A stretch of DNA of 64,000 nt from Betaproteobacteria bacterium. Lineage in GTDB: Bacteria > Pseudomonadota > Gammaproteobacteria > Burkholderiales > Burkholderiaceae_C. The stretch covers positions 1-64,000 of the forward strand of contig JANXSZ010000005.1 in the NCBI GenBank assembly GCA_025356445.1. Reading direction: 5' to 3'. The notes under the pieces are model-generated. The model did no database searches. It was not told the origin of the DNA and saw nothing but the letters and a program-made list of their open reading frames with translations. The position numbers and the translations under genes were made by a program. The first letter of the stretch is position 1; the number at the start of each line of letters is the position of its first letter. This document shows, piece after piece, positions 17,257 to 26,803 of this stretch.

Positions 17257-18078
17257 ATGAAAATACTCATTTCTAACGACGATGGCTACCAAGCCCCAGG
17301 CATCGTTGCCTTGTACGAAGCGCTGCGCAGCGTGGCTGATGTAGAGGTGGTTGCCCCTGAGCAAAATAACAGCGCAAAATCGAATGCGCTGACGTTGCAT
17401 TCACCGCTCTATGTCCACCGTGCAGCCAATGGGTTTCGCTATGTCAATGGCACACCCGCAGATTGCGTTCATATCGCGTTGACCGGATTGCTTGGCTATC
17501 GCCCTGATTTGATTGTTTCTGGTATCAACAATGGCGCAAATATGGGGGATGACACAATCTATTCGGGTACCGTCGGTGCAGCGATGGAGGGTTATCTCTT
17601 TGGTATACCCGCTATTGCCTTTTCACAAACTGAAAAAGGATGGGCACATTTGGATGCTGCGGCCCACCATGCGCGTGATCTGGTCTTGCAATTGATGACC
17701 TTGCCAGCTTCTTCGCCGGCGCTGTTAAATATTGCCTCACCATGGTTGTTGAATATCAACATTCCAAATCTGCCCGTGGATGCTGTCCAATCTGCCAAGG
17801 TCTGTCGCTTGGGGCGCCGCCACGCGGCAGAGAGCGTTATCCAGCAAGACAGCCCGCGTGGCGAGACTATGTATTGGATAGGTAACGCAGGTCCAGTCAA
17901 AGACGATGGCGAGGGTACTGACTTTGCCGCCACTGCGTCGGGACATATCTCTATTACCCCGCTCAAGGCTGACTTGAGTGACTATGCTGGTATGAATGCT
18001 TGGGCACAACGTGTTGCTATTTTGACTAGTGTGCCAAACACTTCTGATCTTGCTGTGCAAGCTCATTGCCCTCCATGA
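17257..18078 (+). CDS. surE: 5'/3'-nucleotidase SurE
   Basis: SurE dephosphorylates nucleoside monophosphates and some other phosphate esters and is tied to stress survival. The N-terminal [16 protein letters not shown] holds the metal-binding NDD motif. [26 protein letters not shown] (split here as GINNGANMG and [11 protein letters not shown]) gives the other active-site loops. The 273 residues are normal. The start at 17257 is set by the conserved MKIL; a longer open frame to 17170 is not family-like. Its stop overlaps the pcm start by 4 bases (ATGA), so the two are translationally coupled. Confidence 0.97.
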   Translation: MKILISNDDGYQAPGIVALYEALRSVADVEVVAPEQNNSAKSNALTLHSPLYVHRAANGFRYVNGTPADCVHIALTGLLGYRPDLIVSGINNGANMGDDTIYSGTVGAAMEGYLFGIPAIAFSQTEKGWAHLDAAAHHARDLVLQLMTLPASSPALLNIASPWLLNINIPNLPVDAVQSAKVCRLGRRHAAESVIQQDSPRGETMYWIGNAGPVKDDGEGTDFAATASGHISITPLKADLSDYAGMNAWAQRVAILTSVPNTSDLAVQAHCPP

Positions 18079-18875
18079 GTTCACGTGCGCGATTTCCTGT
18101 AGATCTCAATAAATCCGGTAGTTCTGTGCGCTTGGGTAACCCCATGGGCGGTGTATCGCCTTCCGTAAAGCCTGCGACTGTAGTGGGGGGGCTTCGCTCT
18201 TCCTCTGCGTCAGGACGGACTGCCCATGCTGCGCATGACCCGGTGGCGTTACGTTTAGGAATGGTGGCTAAACTCAAGGCTGGTGGCATTTCCGATGCGC
18301 TTGTCTTGCAGGCCATGGCAATCACTGAGCGCCACAGTTTTGTGGACACGGGTTTGGCTAACCAAGCGTATGAGGACACCAGCTTGCCTATCGGCTTAGG
18401 GCAAACGATTTCCAAGCCGAATGTCGTAGCCCGCATGATTGAGTTGTTACGTGCAGGCAAACCCGGTTTGCTCGGGCGTGTGTTGGAAATTGGAACAGGC
18501 TGCGGTTATCAGGCTGCTGTGCTGAGCCAGTTGGCGACCGAGGTGTATAGCATTGAGCGCCTGCGCGGATTGCATGAGCGTGCTCAAGATAATCTGCGAC
18601 CTTTTCGCTTGCCGAATGTGCATTTGCTGTTTGGTGATGGGATGGCTGGTTTCGCCAAGGGTGCACCTTATGCCGGCATCATTGCTGCGGCTGGAGGCAA
18701 TGCGTTGCCATCGGCATGGCTGGATCAGCTCGCTGTGGGGGGGCGATTGGTCGCCCCTATGGTTACTGACACTGGACAGCAAGCTTTGGTCGTAGTTGAT
18801 AAAACGCAGCAAGGGCTGCAGCACAGCGTTCTCGAAGCTGTGCACTTCGTACCTTTAAAATCAGGTTTGGGATGA
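18075..18875 (+). CDS. pcm: Protein-L-isoaspartate O-methyltransferase
   Basis: Pcm methylates isoaspartyl residues in aged proteins so they can revert to aspartate. The SAM-binding motif [18 protein letters not shown] is at about residues 137-154, and the family active-site region [12 protein letters not shown] is near 106-117. The first ~60 residues are a low-complexity Ser/Arg/Gly-rich extension compared with the ~208-residue E. coli protein. It overlaps surE by 4 bases and is directly followed by nlpD, the conserved surE-pcm-nlpD order. Confidence 0.95.
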   Translation: MSSRARFPVDLNKSGSSVRLGNPMGGVSPSVKPATVVGGLRSSSASGRTAHAAHDPVALRLGMVAKLKAGGISDALVLQAMAITERHSFVDTGLANQAYEDTSLPIGLGQTISKPNVVARMIELLRAGKPGLLGRVLEIGTGCGYQAAVLSQLATEVYSIERLRGLHERAQDNLRPFRLPNVHLLFGDGMAGFAKGAPYAGIIAAAGGNALPSAWLDQLAVGGRLVAPMVTDTGQQALVVVDKTQQGLQHSVLEAVHFVPLKSGLG

Positions 18876-18895
18876 TGGGATTGAAAGAATTGACT

Positions 18896-19771
18896 ATGAA
18901 AAATACGCACCAAATGCTGCGTTTCACGTTGCTAAGCACCTCTCTTGCACTGCTTGCAGCTTGCAGCTCTACTAAGCCTGCCAACCGTGCGCCTGTCGAA
19001 GACCGTGGCACTGCGGTAGGTCGCACCGCAGCACCAGATACAGCAGCAGTGGACCCTGCTTCAGTCAAGCCGCCCTTGCCTGGTGCGGAAAATGCTGGCA
19101 AACCTGGCTACTACACCATCAAGCCCGGGGACACCTTGATTCGCATTGGTTTGGAAAATGGTCAAAGCTGGCGAGACATTGTGCGCTGGAATAATTTAGA
19201 TAATCCCAACCGTATTGAAGTGGGTCAAGTGCTGCGTATTGTCCCGCCAGGCGCTACGCCGCCTGCTGATGGTATCGTCGTTGCCCGTCCCATTGGCCCT
19301 GGTGCTGCAGTAGGCACGCCCTTGCCCAGTGCCAGTGCCGGTAAACCCGCTACGCCTGCAAGTGCGCCTGTGGTGTCTGCCGCTGCAGCCGTTTCGGGCG
19401 ATGAGGATATTGCTTGGATTTGGCCTGCCAGCGGCAGCGTCCTGGCTGGTTTTGATGAAGCTAAAAACAAAGGCTTGGATTTCAATGGCAAGGCTGGAGA
19501 TCCTGTGGTCGCGGTTGCCGACGGCCGTGTGGTTTATGCCGGTTCTGGTTTACGTGGTTATGGCAATCTCATTATTCTTAAGCACAACAACACTTACTTG
19601 ACGGCTTACGCGCATAACCAGACCTTGTTGATCAAGGAAGATCAATCTGTACGCAAGGGGCAAAAGATCGCTGAAATGGGTAACAGCGATGCTGACCGTG
19701 TGAAGCTTCACTTTGAAATTCGCCGTCAAGGCAAGCCGGTCGATCCTGCGCGCTATTTGCCTGCGCGTTGA
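18896..19771 (+). CDS. nlpD: NlpD-type lipoprotein, amidase activator (LysM + degenerate M23)
   Basis: Outer-membrane lipoprotein that activates the cell-separation amidase AmiC. A signal peptide ends in the lipobox LLAAC. A LysM domain (YTIKPGDTLIRIGLENG ... EVGQVLRI, about 73-117) binds peptidoglycan. The C-terminal LytM/M23 domain (VVAVADGRVVYAGSGLRGYG ... LHFEIRRQG) has KGLDF where active peptidases have a zinc-binding His, as in E. coli NlpD, so it is a regulator and not an enzyme. An in-frame ATG at 18872 overlapping the pcm stop is an alternative start. rpoS, normally next, is absent. Confidence 0.92.
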   Translation: MKNTHQMLRFTLLSTSLALLAACSSTKPANRAPVEDRGTAVGRTAAPDTAAVDPASVKPPLPGAENAGKPGYYTIKPGDTLIRIGLENGQSWRDIVRWNNLDNPNRIEVGQVLRIVPPGATPPADGIVVARPIGPGAAVGTPLPSASAGKPATPASAPVVSAAAAVSGDEDIAWIWPASGSVLAGFDEAKNKGLDFNGKAGDPVVAVADGRVVYAGSGLRGYGNLIILKHNNTYLTAYAHNQTLLIKEDQSVRKGQKIAEMGNSDADRVKLHFEIRRQGKPVDPARYLPAR

Positions 19772-19839
19772 AGCCTCTTATTGCGGTGAAAGCCGCTGTG
19801 CAAAGTGCACCGAGGTGATTCAAGGTTGCTGATGTGATC

Positions 19840-20385
19840 TCAGCGTTGTGCCGACGACTGATTTCCCGATGCCGCTACTCGTCTAGCGCCAGTGAAGCGG
19901 TGCTCCCAGTAGGCTTGACGCATGTCTTCTACGCGTACTTCTGAGCCAGGCTTCGGAGAGTGAATAAACTTGTTATCGCCTACGTAGATACCTACATGAC
20001 TGAATGCACGGCGCATCGTGTTGAAAAACACCAGATCACCGGGTTTCAGGTCGTTGCGGTCAATGATTTGGGTGGCTGCAGCTTGCTCATCAGCACGACG
20101 AGGCAGCAGCAAGCCCACGGTTTGTTCGTACATTGCACGTACAAAACCACTGCAATCAAAGCCTGTTTCGGCGTTATTGCCACCTCTGCGGTACGGTACG
20201 CCCAAGAAACCCATGGCGTTGACAACCAAGTCGGATGCTTTCTCACCCACCGTTTGGCGGACTTGCTCCAGATGTCCCATCAGCCCTTTGTCGGCTAGAA
20301 ACCGATCCATTTCGTCGTTATTGCCAGGAGCAGCTTGTGTATTTAATGAGAAGAGAAGGGCTGCGAGCGTAACGAGTCTTTGCAT
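19840..20385 (-). CDS. NlpC/P60 family peptidoglycan hydrolase
   Basis: Secreted C40 cysteine peptidase of 181 residues. A signal peptide (MQRLVTLAALLFSLNTQAA) is followed by a helical linker and the NlpC/P60 domain. Catalytic Cys lies in TGFDCSGFVRAMYEQ, the His in FSHVGIYVGDNKFIH, and DLKPGDLVFF is the family signature. It likely cuts stem peptides of peptidoglycan. The start at 20385 gives a proper signal peptide; an upstream in-frame ATG at 20421 would add 12 residues. It converges on nlpD, another cell-wall factor. Confidence 0.9.
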   Translation of the reverse strand: MQRLVTLAALLFSLNTQAAPGNNDEMDRFLADKGLMGHLEQVRQTVGEKASDLVVNAMGFLGVPYRRGGNNAETGFDCSGFVRAMYEQTVGLLLPRRADEQAAATQIIDRNDLKPGDLVFFNTMRRAFSHVGIYVGDNKFIHSPKPGSEVRVEDMRQAYWEHRFTGARRVAASGNQSSAQR

Positions 20386-20598
20386 CAGCGTAGGATAACC
20401 AATTTTTCGACGCAATGTCAATTTCAGGTAGTTGATTTGAAATGCGCTGTAAGAGTTTGATTTATATAAAAAATAATTGATTTTTAAAGCAAATGAAGTA
20501 CCTGTTCAGGGTTTACCTTGATCGTACTTTACCTGTATGTGTCCGCCTACCAACGGAGCCATCGCTACTTTAATATGGTTAAAGCAAAAGGAAACACC

Positions 20599-21240
20599 AT
20601 GCTGCTAGATTCTGAAGACTGCCAACTCGTCCTGGTCGATTACCAGTCCCGCTTGATGCCTGCTATGGCTGAGTCAACCTTTGTGCTGGCCAATGCACTG
20701 CGCCTTGCGCGTTTCGCGGAGGCCTTTGGCGTGCCCTTATGGGGAACCGAGCAGGCCCCTGATAAGTTGGGTGAAAACCCTGCGGAGTGGCGTGGGATGT
20801 GTCGGCAGACATTGGTTAAGAACAGTTTCAGCGCTTGCGCAGATGGCCTTACCCATCTGCTGCGTCCCCCTGTTCGTGGCAAACAGAATTCACAGCAAGG
20901 TGGCGAGCAACGAGGTAATGCCCGCAGCTTACCCAAGCACTTGCAAAAAGCGGTGCCCCCACCGCTGCCAGAAGTACCTTCGCGCAACACGGTCGTGCTG
21001 GCCGGCTGTGAGGCCCATGTTTGTTTGATGCAAACCGCGCTGGACTTGCTCGAAGAAGAGTTTGATGTGTGGGTCGTTACAGATGCTTGCAGTTCTCGCA
21101 CCGAGCGCAACCGCGATGCCGCTTTTGACCGGCTGGCGGCCAATGGCGCGGAGTTGGTGACTACCGAGATGGTCGCCTTTGAGTGGTTGCGCGATGCGCA
21201 TCACGAGGCTTTCAGGTCGGTTCAGGCATTAATACGCTAA
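20599..21240 (+). CDS. Isochorismatase-family cysteine hydrolase
   Basis: A 213-residue alpha/beta hydrolase of the isochorismatase-like superfamily. The presumed triad is visible: Asp in VLVDYQSRL, Lys in LVKNSFSA and Cys in GCEAHVCLMQTAL. The cis-peptide region VLAGCEAH precedes the nucleophile. Between them is a ~35-residue Gln/Gly/Pro-rich insertion (about residues 95-130) not usual for the family. Substrate unknown; relatives act on amides and N-carbamoyl compounds. ATG 20599 is preceded by aaaggaa at good spacing and is preferred over upstream in-frame starts. The AT-rich stretch 20440-20500 may hold its promoter. Confidence 0.88.
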   Translation: MLLDSEDCQLVLVDYQSRLMPAMAESTFVLANALRLARFAEAFGVPLWGTEQAPDKLGENPAEWRGMCRQTLVKNSFSACADGLTHLLRPPVRGKQNSQQGGEQRGNARSLPKHLQKAVPPPLPEVPSRNTVVLAGCEAHVCLMQTALDLLEEEFDVWVVTDACSSRTERNRDAAFDRLAANGAELVTTEMVAFEWLRDAHHEAFRSVQALIR

Positions 21241-21299
21241 AACGCGATAAAAAGCATGCTTTACAGCCATGAACAAAGCGCCATAAACGAAGATACGCC

Positions 21300-22331
21300 A
21301 TGATTCACCATGCCGACTCCCTCAAGATCTTGCTGGTTGATGACTCCATATCTTTGCGCAGTCACCTCACGGTGCAGCTGAAAGACCAGGGGCACGAGGT
21401 CATGCAAGCGGCCGATGCCCAAGAGGCGTTAGCTGCATTCACCCGTTTTCGGCCTGATTTGGTGCTACTTGATGTGGTGATGCCAGGCGCTGATGGCTAC
21501 TTTGTTGCCCGGCAAATTCGTGAAATTGAAGCCGGGCAGTGGACGCCCATCATCTTTTTGTCCGCCCAAGACAGTGAAAACGACCTGTGGCAGGGTATTG
21601 AAGCCGGCGGTGACGATTACCTCACCAAGCCCGTATCGCCTGTGGTGCTGGCCGCCAAGCTGCGGGCTATGCAGCGTTTGCGGGCGATGGGCCGCCGTAA
21701 CCAAGAAATCAGCGAAGCTTTGCGCCAAGCGAATTCACAGTTACGCCATCTGTCGCAGACCGATGAACTCACTGGTCTGCATAACAGGCGCGGATTTGAC
21801 GATTGCCTGCAAACAGAGTTGCGCAGCGCCCAACGTGACCAGACACCATTGACTTTGGTTATTTGCGATGTGGATTATTTCAAAGCTTATAACGACACCT
21901 TAGGCCATGTGCAAGGCGATGGCTGTTTGTAACGTTTAGGTGCCATTTTGAGCAGTGTTTGCCTACGCCCCCGCGACCACGCTTCGCGCTATGGCGGAGA
22001 AGAGTTTGCATTGATTTTGCCGCATACACCCAAGTCCGGTGCGATGACGTATGCCCGCGGTTTGCAGGCGGTGTTGCGCAGTGCAAATTTGCAACATCCT
22101 GCGTCGCCATTTTCCAAGCAACTGACGCTTTCTGGTGGCATCACGACCTGTATTCCTGATGAGGCGGCTACCAGTGAAAGTCTTATTTTGCGTGCCGATG
22201 AGGCACTTTATGCCGCTAAAGCACTGGGTCGTAACCGTTTTTTCAGCTTTGAGATGCAAACCGACACGGCGGGTCAGCTTGCTGACGACCGTGCGCGGCG
22301 AGAGAAAAGAGCGGTCGATAAGCCGTTCTGA
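21300..22331 (+). pseudogene. Response regulator-GGDEF diguanylate cyclase split by an in-frame TAA
   Basis: A receiver domain (residues 1-120, phospho-acceptor D58 in LVLLDVVMP, Lys in DDYLTKPVSP) joins directly to a GGDEF domain that would make cyclic di-GMP. The GGDEF domain begins at DELTGLHNRRGFD. At 21930-21932 a TAA follows GDGCL. The same frame then continues with RLGAIL, an intact inhibitory site RPRD, the active-site motif YGGEEF, and the rest of the domain to 22331. The intact gene would encode 343 residues. One base change from AAA or CAA explains the stop. The truncated product keeps the receiver but lacks the catalytic loop. A sequencing error or stop-codon readthrough are the alternatives. 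Confidence 0.88.
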
Positions 22332-22524
22332 GTGCAGTCGAGAGTTTCTACTTACGGTCATTTGCCAGTCACGCGCCAAATTGATGGCAAAATCGGGAGT
22401 GCATCCAGGCCCTTCCAAGCCACTGTTAACAGTTGTTTTGCAATCCGCCAGCCGGCTAAGCCGTGTCGCGGAAGGTTTTCTAACCAGCTAATGTTTCCCA
22501 GAGGGAAACGGAGGTCAGCGCAAT

Positions 22525-25413
22525 ATGAGCGAGTCATCTTCCCCCGCGTCGTCTGTTTATTCAGCGTATGCCAGTAATACCTATCTTTTCGGCGGCAATG
22601 CGCCTTATGTCGAAGAGATGTACGAAAACTACCTTGCCAATCCTGGTAGCGTCGGTGACAGCTGGCGTGATTATTTCGATGCTCTTCAGCATGTTCCTGC
22701 ATCCGATGGCACCAATGCCAAAGACGTGCCGCACTTGCCTGTCATTAACGCATTTGCTGAACGCGCCAAGCTCGGTGGAACCAAAGTCGTACAGGCCAGC
22801 GCCGATCCAGAGATGGGCCGCAAACGCACGGCCGTACAGCAGCTGATTGCAGCCTACCGCAACGTAGGCGCACGCTGGGCCGATTTAGACCCCCTCAAGC
22901 GCACAGAGCGCGACAAAATTCCTGATCTGGAACCGTCTTTCTACGGGTTCAGCGACGCCGATCAAGAGGCTGTCTTCAACACCAGCAATACGTATTTCGG
23001 CAAAGAGACGATGTCTTTGCGCGAACTGATGAATGCCCTGCGTGAAACCTATTGCGGCACTATCGGCGCAGAGTTCATGTACAGCACTGACCAGAATCAA
23101 AAACGCTGGTGGCAACAAAAGCTGGAAAGCATCCGTTGCAAACCGAATCTCTCCAAAGAGAAAAAACTGCACATCCTTGACCGCGTGACTGCTGCTGAAG
23201 GCTTGGAGCGATTCCTGCATACCAAGTACGTCGGTCAAAAGCGATTTTCACTTGAGGGCGGTGAGAGTTTCATCGCTTCGATGGATGAAATCGTGCAGAA
23301 AGCAGGCACCCAAGGCGTGCAAGAAATCGTGATCGGCATGGCTCACCGTGGCCGCTTGAACGTGCTCGTCAACACCCTGGGCAAAATGCCATCAGAGTTG
23401 TTTGCAGAGTTCGACCACACTGCACCCGAAGACCTGCCCAGTGGTGACGTGAAGTACCACCAAGGTTTCAGCTCTGACGTGACCACCCCTGGCGGTCCGG
23501 TTCACTTGACCTTGGCCTTCAACCCTTCGCACCTTGAGATCGTCAACCCTGTGGTTGAGGGTTCGGTGCGTGCCCGTATGGACCGCCGTGGCGACCCCAA
23601 AGGCCGTCAAGTGTTGCCCGTGCTTGTTCACGGCGATGCTGCATTTGCAGGCCAAGGCGTGGTGATGGAAACCTTGGCGCTGGCCGAGACCCGTGGCTAC
23701 CACACCGGTGGCACGATCCACATCGTCATCAACAATCAAATCGGCTTCACTACCAGCGACCCGCGCGACAGCCGTTCCACGCTGTACTGCACTGACGTGG
23801 TGAAGATGATCGAAGCCCCTGTCTTGCATGTGAACGGTGATGACCCTGAAGCTGTGGTGCTTGCCACCCAGATGGCGTTGGACTACCGCGCTGAATTCAG
23901 CAAAGACGTGGTCGTGGACATCATCTGCTTCCGCAAACTCGGTCATAACGAGCAAGATACGCCAGCGCTCACACAGCCGCTGATGTACAAAAAAATCGCA
24001 CAGCACCCCGGTACACGTCGCCTGTACGCCGACAAACTGTCCGCCCAAGGGTTTGGCGAAACGTTGGGTGACGACATGGTCAAGGCCATGCGCGCAGCAT
24101 TGGACGAAGGTAAAAACACGTTCGATCCTGTACTGACCAACTTCAAAAGCAAGTTTGCCGTCGATTGGAGCCCTTACCTCAACAAGAAGTGGACTGATGT
24201 CGGCGATACAGCGATCCCCATGGCCGAATGGAAGCGTGTTGCGGAAAAAATTACCAAAGTACCCGAAGGCTTCACGCCGCACAATTTGGTTAAAAAGGTG
24301 CTCGACGATCGTGCCGCCATGGGACGCGGCGAGATCAATGTGGACTGGGGCATGGGCGAGCACATGGCTTTTGCATCCCTGGTGGCCAGCGGCTACCCCG
24401 TGCGTTTGTCCGGTGAAGACTGTGGTCGTGGCACCTTTACCCACCGCCATGCTGTGTTGCATGACCAAAATCGCGAAAAATGGGACGTTGGTACCTACAC
24501 GCCGTTGCAAAACGTCGCTGAAGGCCAAGCCCCATTTGTGGTGATTGACTCCATTTTGTCCGAAGAAGCGGTGCTGGCCTTTGAATACGGCTATGCATCT
24601 AATGACCCTAACACCCTGGTGATTTGGGAAGGCCAGTTTGGCGACTTCGTGAACGGTGCGCAGGTTGTTATCGACCAGTTCATTGCTTCAGGTGAAGTCA
24701 AGTGGGGTCGTGTCAACGGTATCACGCTGATGCTGCCGCATGGCTACGAAGGCCAGGGCCCAGAGCACAGCTCAGCCCGCCTTGAGCGCTTCATGCAGCT
24801 CAGTGCTGACATGAATATGCAGGTTTGCCAGCCTACCACTGCCAGCCAGATTTTCCATTTGCTGCGCCGCCAGCAAGTGCGCAACCTGCGCAAGCCGCTC
24901 ATCATCATGACGCCCAAGTCCCTCTTGCGCGCCAAGGATGCGACGTCGCCTCTGTCTGAGTTCACCAAAGGTGGTTTCCAAACCGTCATTCCAGAGAGCA
25001 AGGAAGAGGTCATCAAAAAGGCCGACAAGGTCAAGCGCGTGATCGCCTGTTCAGGCAAGGTTTACTACGACCTCGCCAAGAAGCGTGAAGAGAAAGGTGT
25101 TGACGACGTGGCCATCATCCGTGTCGAGCAGCTGTACCCTTTCCCTCACAAGGTGTTTTCGGCTGAGCTGAAGAAATACCCCAATGCCACTGACATCGTC
25201 TGGTGCCAGGACGAGCCGCAAAACCAGGGTGCGTGGTTCTTTGTGCAGCACTACATCCACGAAAACATGCTGGAAGGTCAAAAGCTGGGTTACTCAGGCC
25301 GTGCGGCTTCCGCTTCACCCGCCGTGGGCTATTCGCACCTGCACCAAGAGCAGCAAAAAGCGCTGGTCGATGGCGCATTCGGCAAGCTTAAAGGCTTTGT
25401 CCTCACCAAATAA
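22525..25413 (+). CDS. sucA: 2-oxoglutarate dehydrogenase E1 component
   Basis: Thiamine-diphosphate enzyme that decarboxylates 2-oxoglutarate in the TCA cycle and passes the succinyl group to the E2 lipoyl arm. The 962 residues are normal. It has the typical N-terminus (NTYLFGGNAPYVEEMYENYL), a cofactor region around IVIGMAHRGRLNVLVN, HGDAAFAGQGVV with the Asp of the ThDP motif, and HLVINNQ-type HIVINNQIGFTTS. The C-terminal transketolase-like half includes LMLPHGYEGQGPEHSSARLE. It is the first gene of a sucA-sucB-lpd cluster on the plus strand. Confidence 0.98.
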   Translation: MSESSSPASSVYSAYASNTYLFGGNAPYVEEMYENYLANPGSVGDSWRDYFDALQHVPASDGTNAKDVPHLPVINAFAERAKLGGTKVVQASADPEMGRKRTAVQQLIAAYRNVGARWADLDPLKRTERDKIPDLEPSFYGFSDADQEAVFNTSNTYFGKETMSLRELMNALRETYCGTIGAEFMYSTDQNQKRWWQQKLESIRCKPNLSKEKKLHILDRVTAAEGLERFLHTKYVGQKRFSLEGGESFIASMDEIVQKAGTQGVQEIVIGMAHRGRLNVLVNTLGKMPSELFAEFDHTAPEDLPSGDVKYHQGFSSDVTTPGGPVHLTLAFNPSHLEIVNPVVEGSVRARMDRRGDPKGRQVLPVLVHGDAAFAGQGVVMETLALAETRGYHTGGTIHIVINNQIGFTTSDPRDSRSTLYCTDVVKMIEAPVLHVNGDDPEAVVLATQMALDYRAEFSKDVVVDIICFRKLGHNEQDTPALTQPLMYKKIAQHPGTRRLYADKLSAQGFGETLGDDMVKAMRAALDEGKNTFDPVLTNFKSKFAVDWSPYLNKKWTDVGDTAIPMAEWKRVAEKITKVPEGFTPHNLVKKVLDDRAAMGRGEINVDWGMGEHMAFASLVASGYPVRLSGEDCGRGTFTHRHAVLHDQNREKWDVGTYTPLQNVAEGQAPFVVIDSILSEEAVLAFEYGYASNDPNTLVIWEGQFGDFVNGAQVVIDQFIASGEVKWGRVNGITLMLPHGYEGQGPEHSSARLERFMQLSADMNMQVCQPTTASQIFHLLRRQQVRNLRKPLIIMTPKSLLRAKDATSPLSEFTKGGFQTVIPESKEEVIKKADKVKRVIACSGKVYYDLAKKREEKGVDDVAIIRVEQLYPFPHKVFSAELKKYPNATDIVWCQDEPQNQGAWFFVQHYIHENMLEGQKLGYSGRAASASPAVGYSHLHQEQQKALVDGAFGKLKGFVLTK

Positions 25414-25479
25414 GTGCTGATAGAAGTGCTGCAAAAGCACTTCACAGCGCAAAAATAACAGTGTTGTTGAAAGAGAAAA

Positions 25480-26727
25480 ATGGCAATCGTAGAAGTTAAA
25501 GTTCCCCAGCTGTCCGAGTCCGTGGCCGAAGCCACCCTGTTGCAGTGGAAGAAAAAAGTCGGCGACCTGATCGCTATTGATGAAATCCTGATTGAAGTCG
25601 AAACTGACAAAGTCGTGCTCGAAGTGCCGGCCCCCAGCGCAGGTGTACTGGTAGAAATCTCCGTGGCTGACGGTGCTACCGTGCTCGCCGAGCAGCTGAT
25701 CGCCAAAATCGACACCGAAGGCAAAGCCAGTGTTGCCGCTCCTGCGGCCGCATCGGCACCTGCTGTAGCCGCGACCGCGCCTGCCAGTGCCCATTCCATG
25801 GCCGGCTTCGCCATGCCTGCAGCAGCCAAGCTGTTGGCCGACAACGGCATGGCCGCTGCGTCCATCGCCGGCACCGGCAAAGATGGTCGCGTCACCAAGG
25901 GTGATGTATTGGGTGCTGTTGCTGCCGGTGTTTCTGCTCCTAAAGTTGTAGCTGCTCCAGCAATGCCAGAAAGCGCACCTGTTCGTTTATTGCCTCAAGT
26001 GGCTGGCCCTAGCGTCAACCTGGGCGACCGCCCTGAGCAGCGCGTCCCCATGAGCCGTCTGCGTTCTCGCGTGGCTGAGCGCCTGCTGCAATCGCAATCG
26101 ACCAACGCCATCCTGACCACGTTCAACGAGATCAACATGGCTCCGCTGATGGAAATGCGCAAGCGTTTCCAAGAGAAGTTCGAAAAAGAGCATGGCGTGA
26201 AGCTGGGTTTTATGAGCTTCTTTGTGAAAGCCGCCGTTCACGCCTTGAAGAAATTCCCCGTGTTGAATGCCTCGGTAGACGGTAACGACATTGTTTACCA
26301 CGGTTATTTCGATATCGGTATCGCTGTTGGTAGCCCACGCGGCTTGGTGGTGCCTATTCTGCGCAATGCTGACCAAATGAGTTTTGCCGAGATTGAAAAG
26401 AAAATTGCCGAATTCGGTAAAAAAGCCTCTGAAGGCAAGCTCGGAATGGATGACATGACCGGCGGCACCTTTTCAATCAGCAACGGTGGTACTTTCGGCT
26501 CGATGATGTCCACCCCCATCATTAACCCACCACAAAGCGCAATTTTGGGCGTTCACGCCACTAAAGACCGCGCCATGGTCGAAAACGGTCAAGTTGTTGT
26601 TCGTCCCATGAACTACTTCGCCATGTCCTACGACCATCGCATCATTGACGGCCGTGAAGCCGTCTTGGGCTTGGTGGCGATGAAGGAAGCGCTGGAAGAC
26701 CCATCACGCTTGCTGTTCGATATTTAA
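25480..26727 (+). CDS. sucB: Dihydrolipoyllysine succinyltransferase (2-oxoglutarate dehydrogenase E2)
   Basis: The E2 core of the 2-oxoglutarate dehydrogenase complex. The N-terminal lipoyl domain carries the lipoylated lysine K44 in [10 protein letters not shown]. An Ala/Pro-rich linker (~85-110) follows, then a peripheral-subunit-binding domain ([29 protein letters not shown], about 115-143) and the catalytic domain ending in [12 protein letters not shown] with the active-site His. Its 415 residues are typical. It starts 66 bases after sucA, with gaaagag as ribosome binding site. Confidence 0.98.
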   Translation: MAIVEVKVPQLSESVAEATLLQWKKKVGDLIAIDEILIEVETDKVVLEVPAPSAGVLVEISVADGATVLAEQLIAKIDTEGKASVAAPAAASAPAVAATAPASAHSMAGFAMPAAAKLLADNGMAAASIAGTGKDGRVTKGDVLGAVAAGVSAPKVVAAPAMPESAPVRLLPQVAGPSVNLGDRPEQRVPMSRLRSRVAERLLQSQSTNAILTTFNEINMAPLMEMRKRFQEKFEKEHGVKLGFMSFFVKAAVHALKKFPVLNASVDGNDIVYHGYFDIGIAVGSPRGLVVPILRNADQMSFAEIEKKIAEFGKKASEGKLGMDDMTGGTFSISNGGTFGSMMSTPIINPPQSAILGVHATKDRAMVENGQVVVRPMNYFAMSYDHRIIDGREAVLGLVAMKEALEDPSRLLFDI

Positions 26728-26803
26728 TTCAATTAACTTGACGGGGCAGCCTGCCGCTTAACTTGAACGTTGGTGGCAGTTTGTTCCCCATTGGCTGGAA
26801 ATC

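Noticed and set aside
21930-21932. Programmed readthrough or recoding at the TAA in the GGDEF gene
   Set aside because: No recoding structure is apparent; a nonsense mutation or sequencing error is simpler. Kept only as an alternative.
23392-24528. A 378-codon open frame antisense to sucA
   Set aside because: It lies wholly within the coding region of an obvious essential gene, has His/Val-rich shadow composition and no ribosome binding site.
26728-26803. Possible regulatory element between sucB and lpdA
   Set aside because: 76 bases without a clear dyad or promoter match; nothing supportable.
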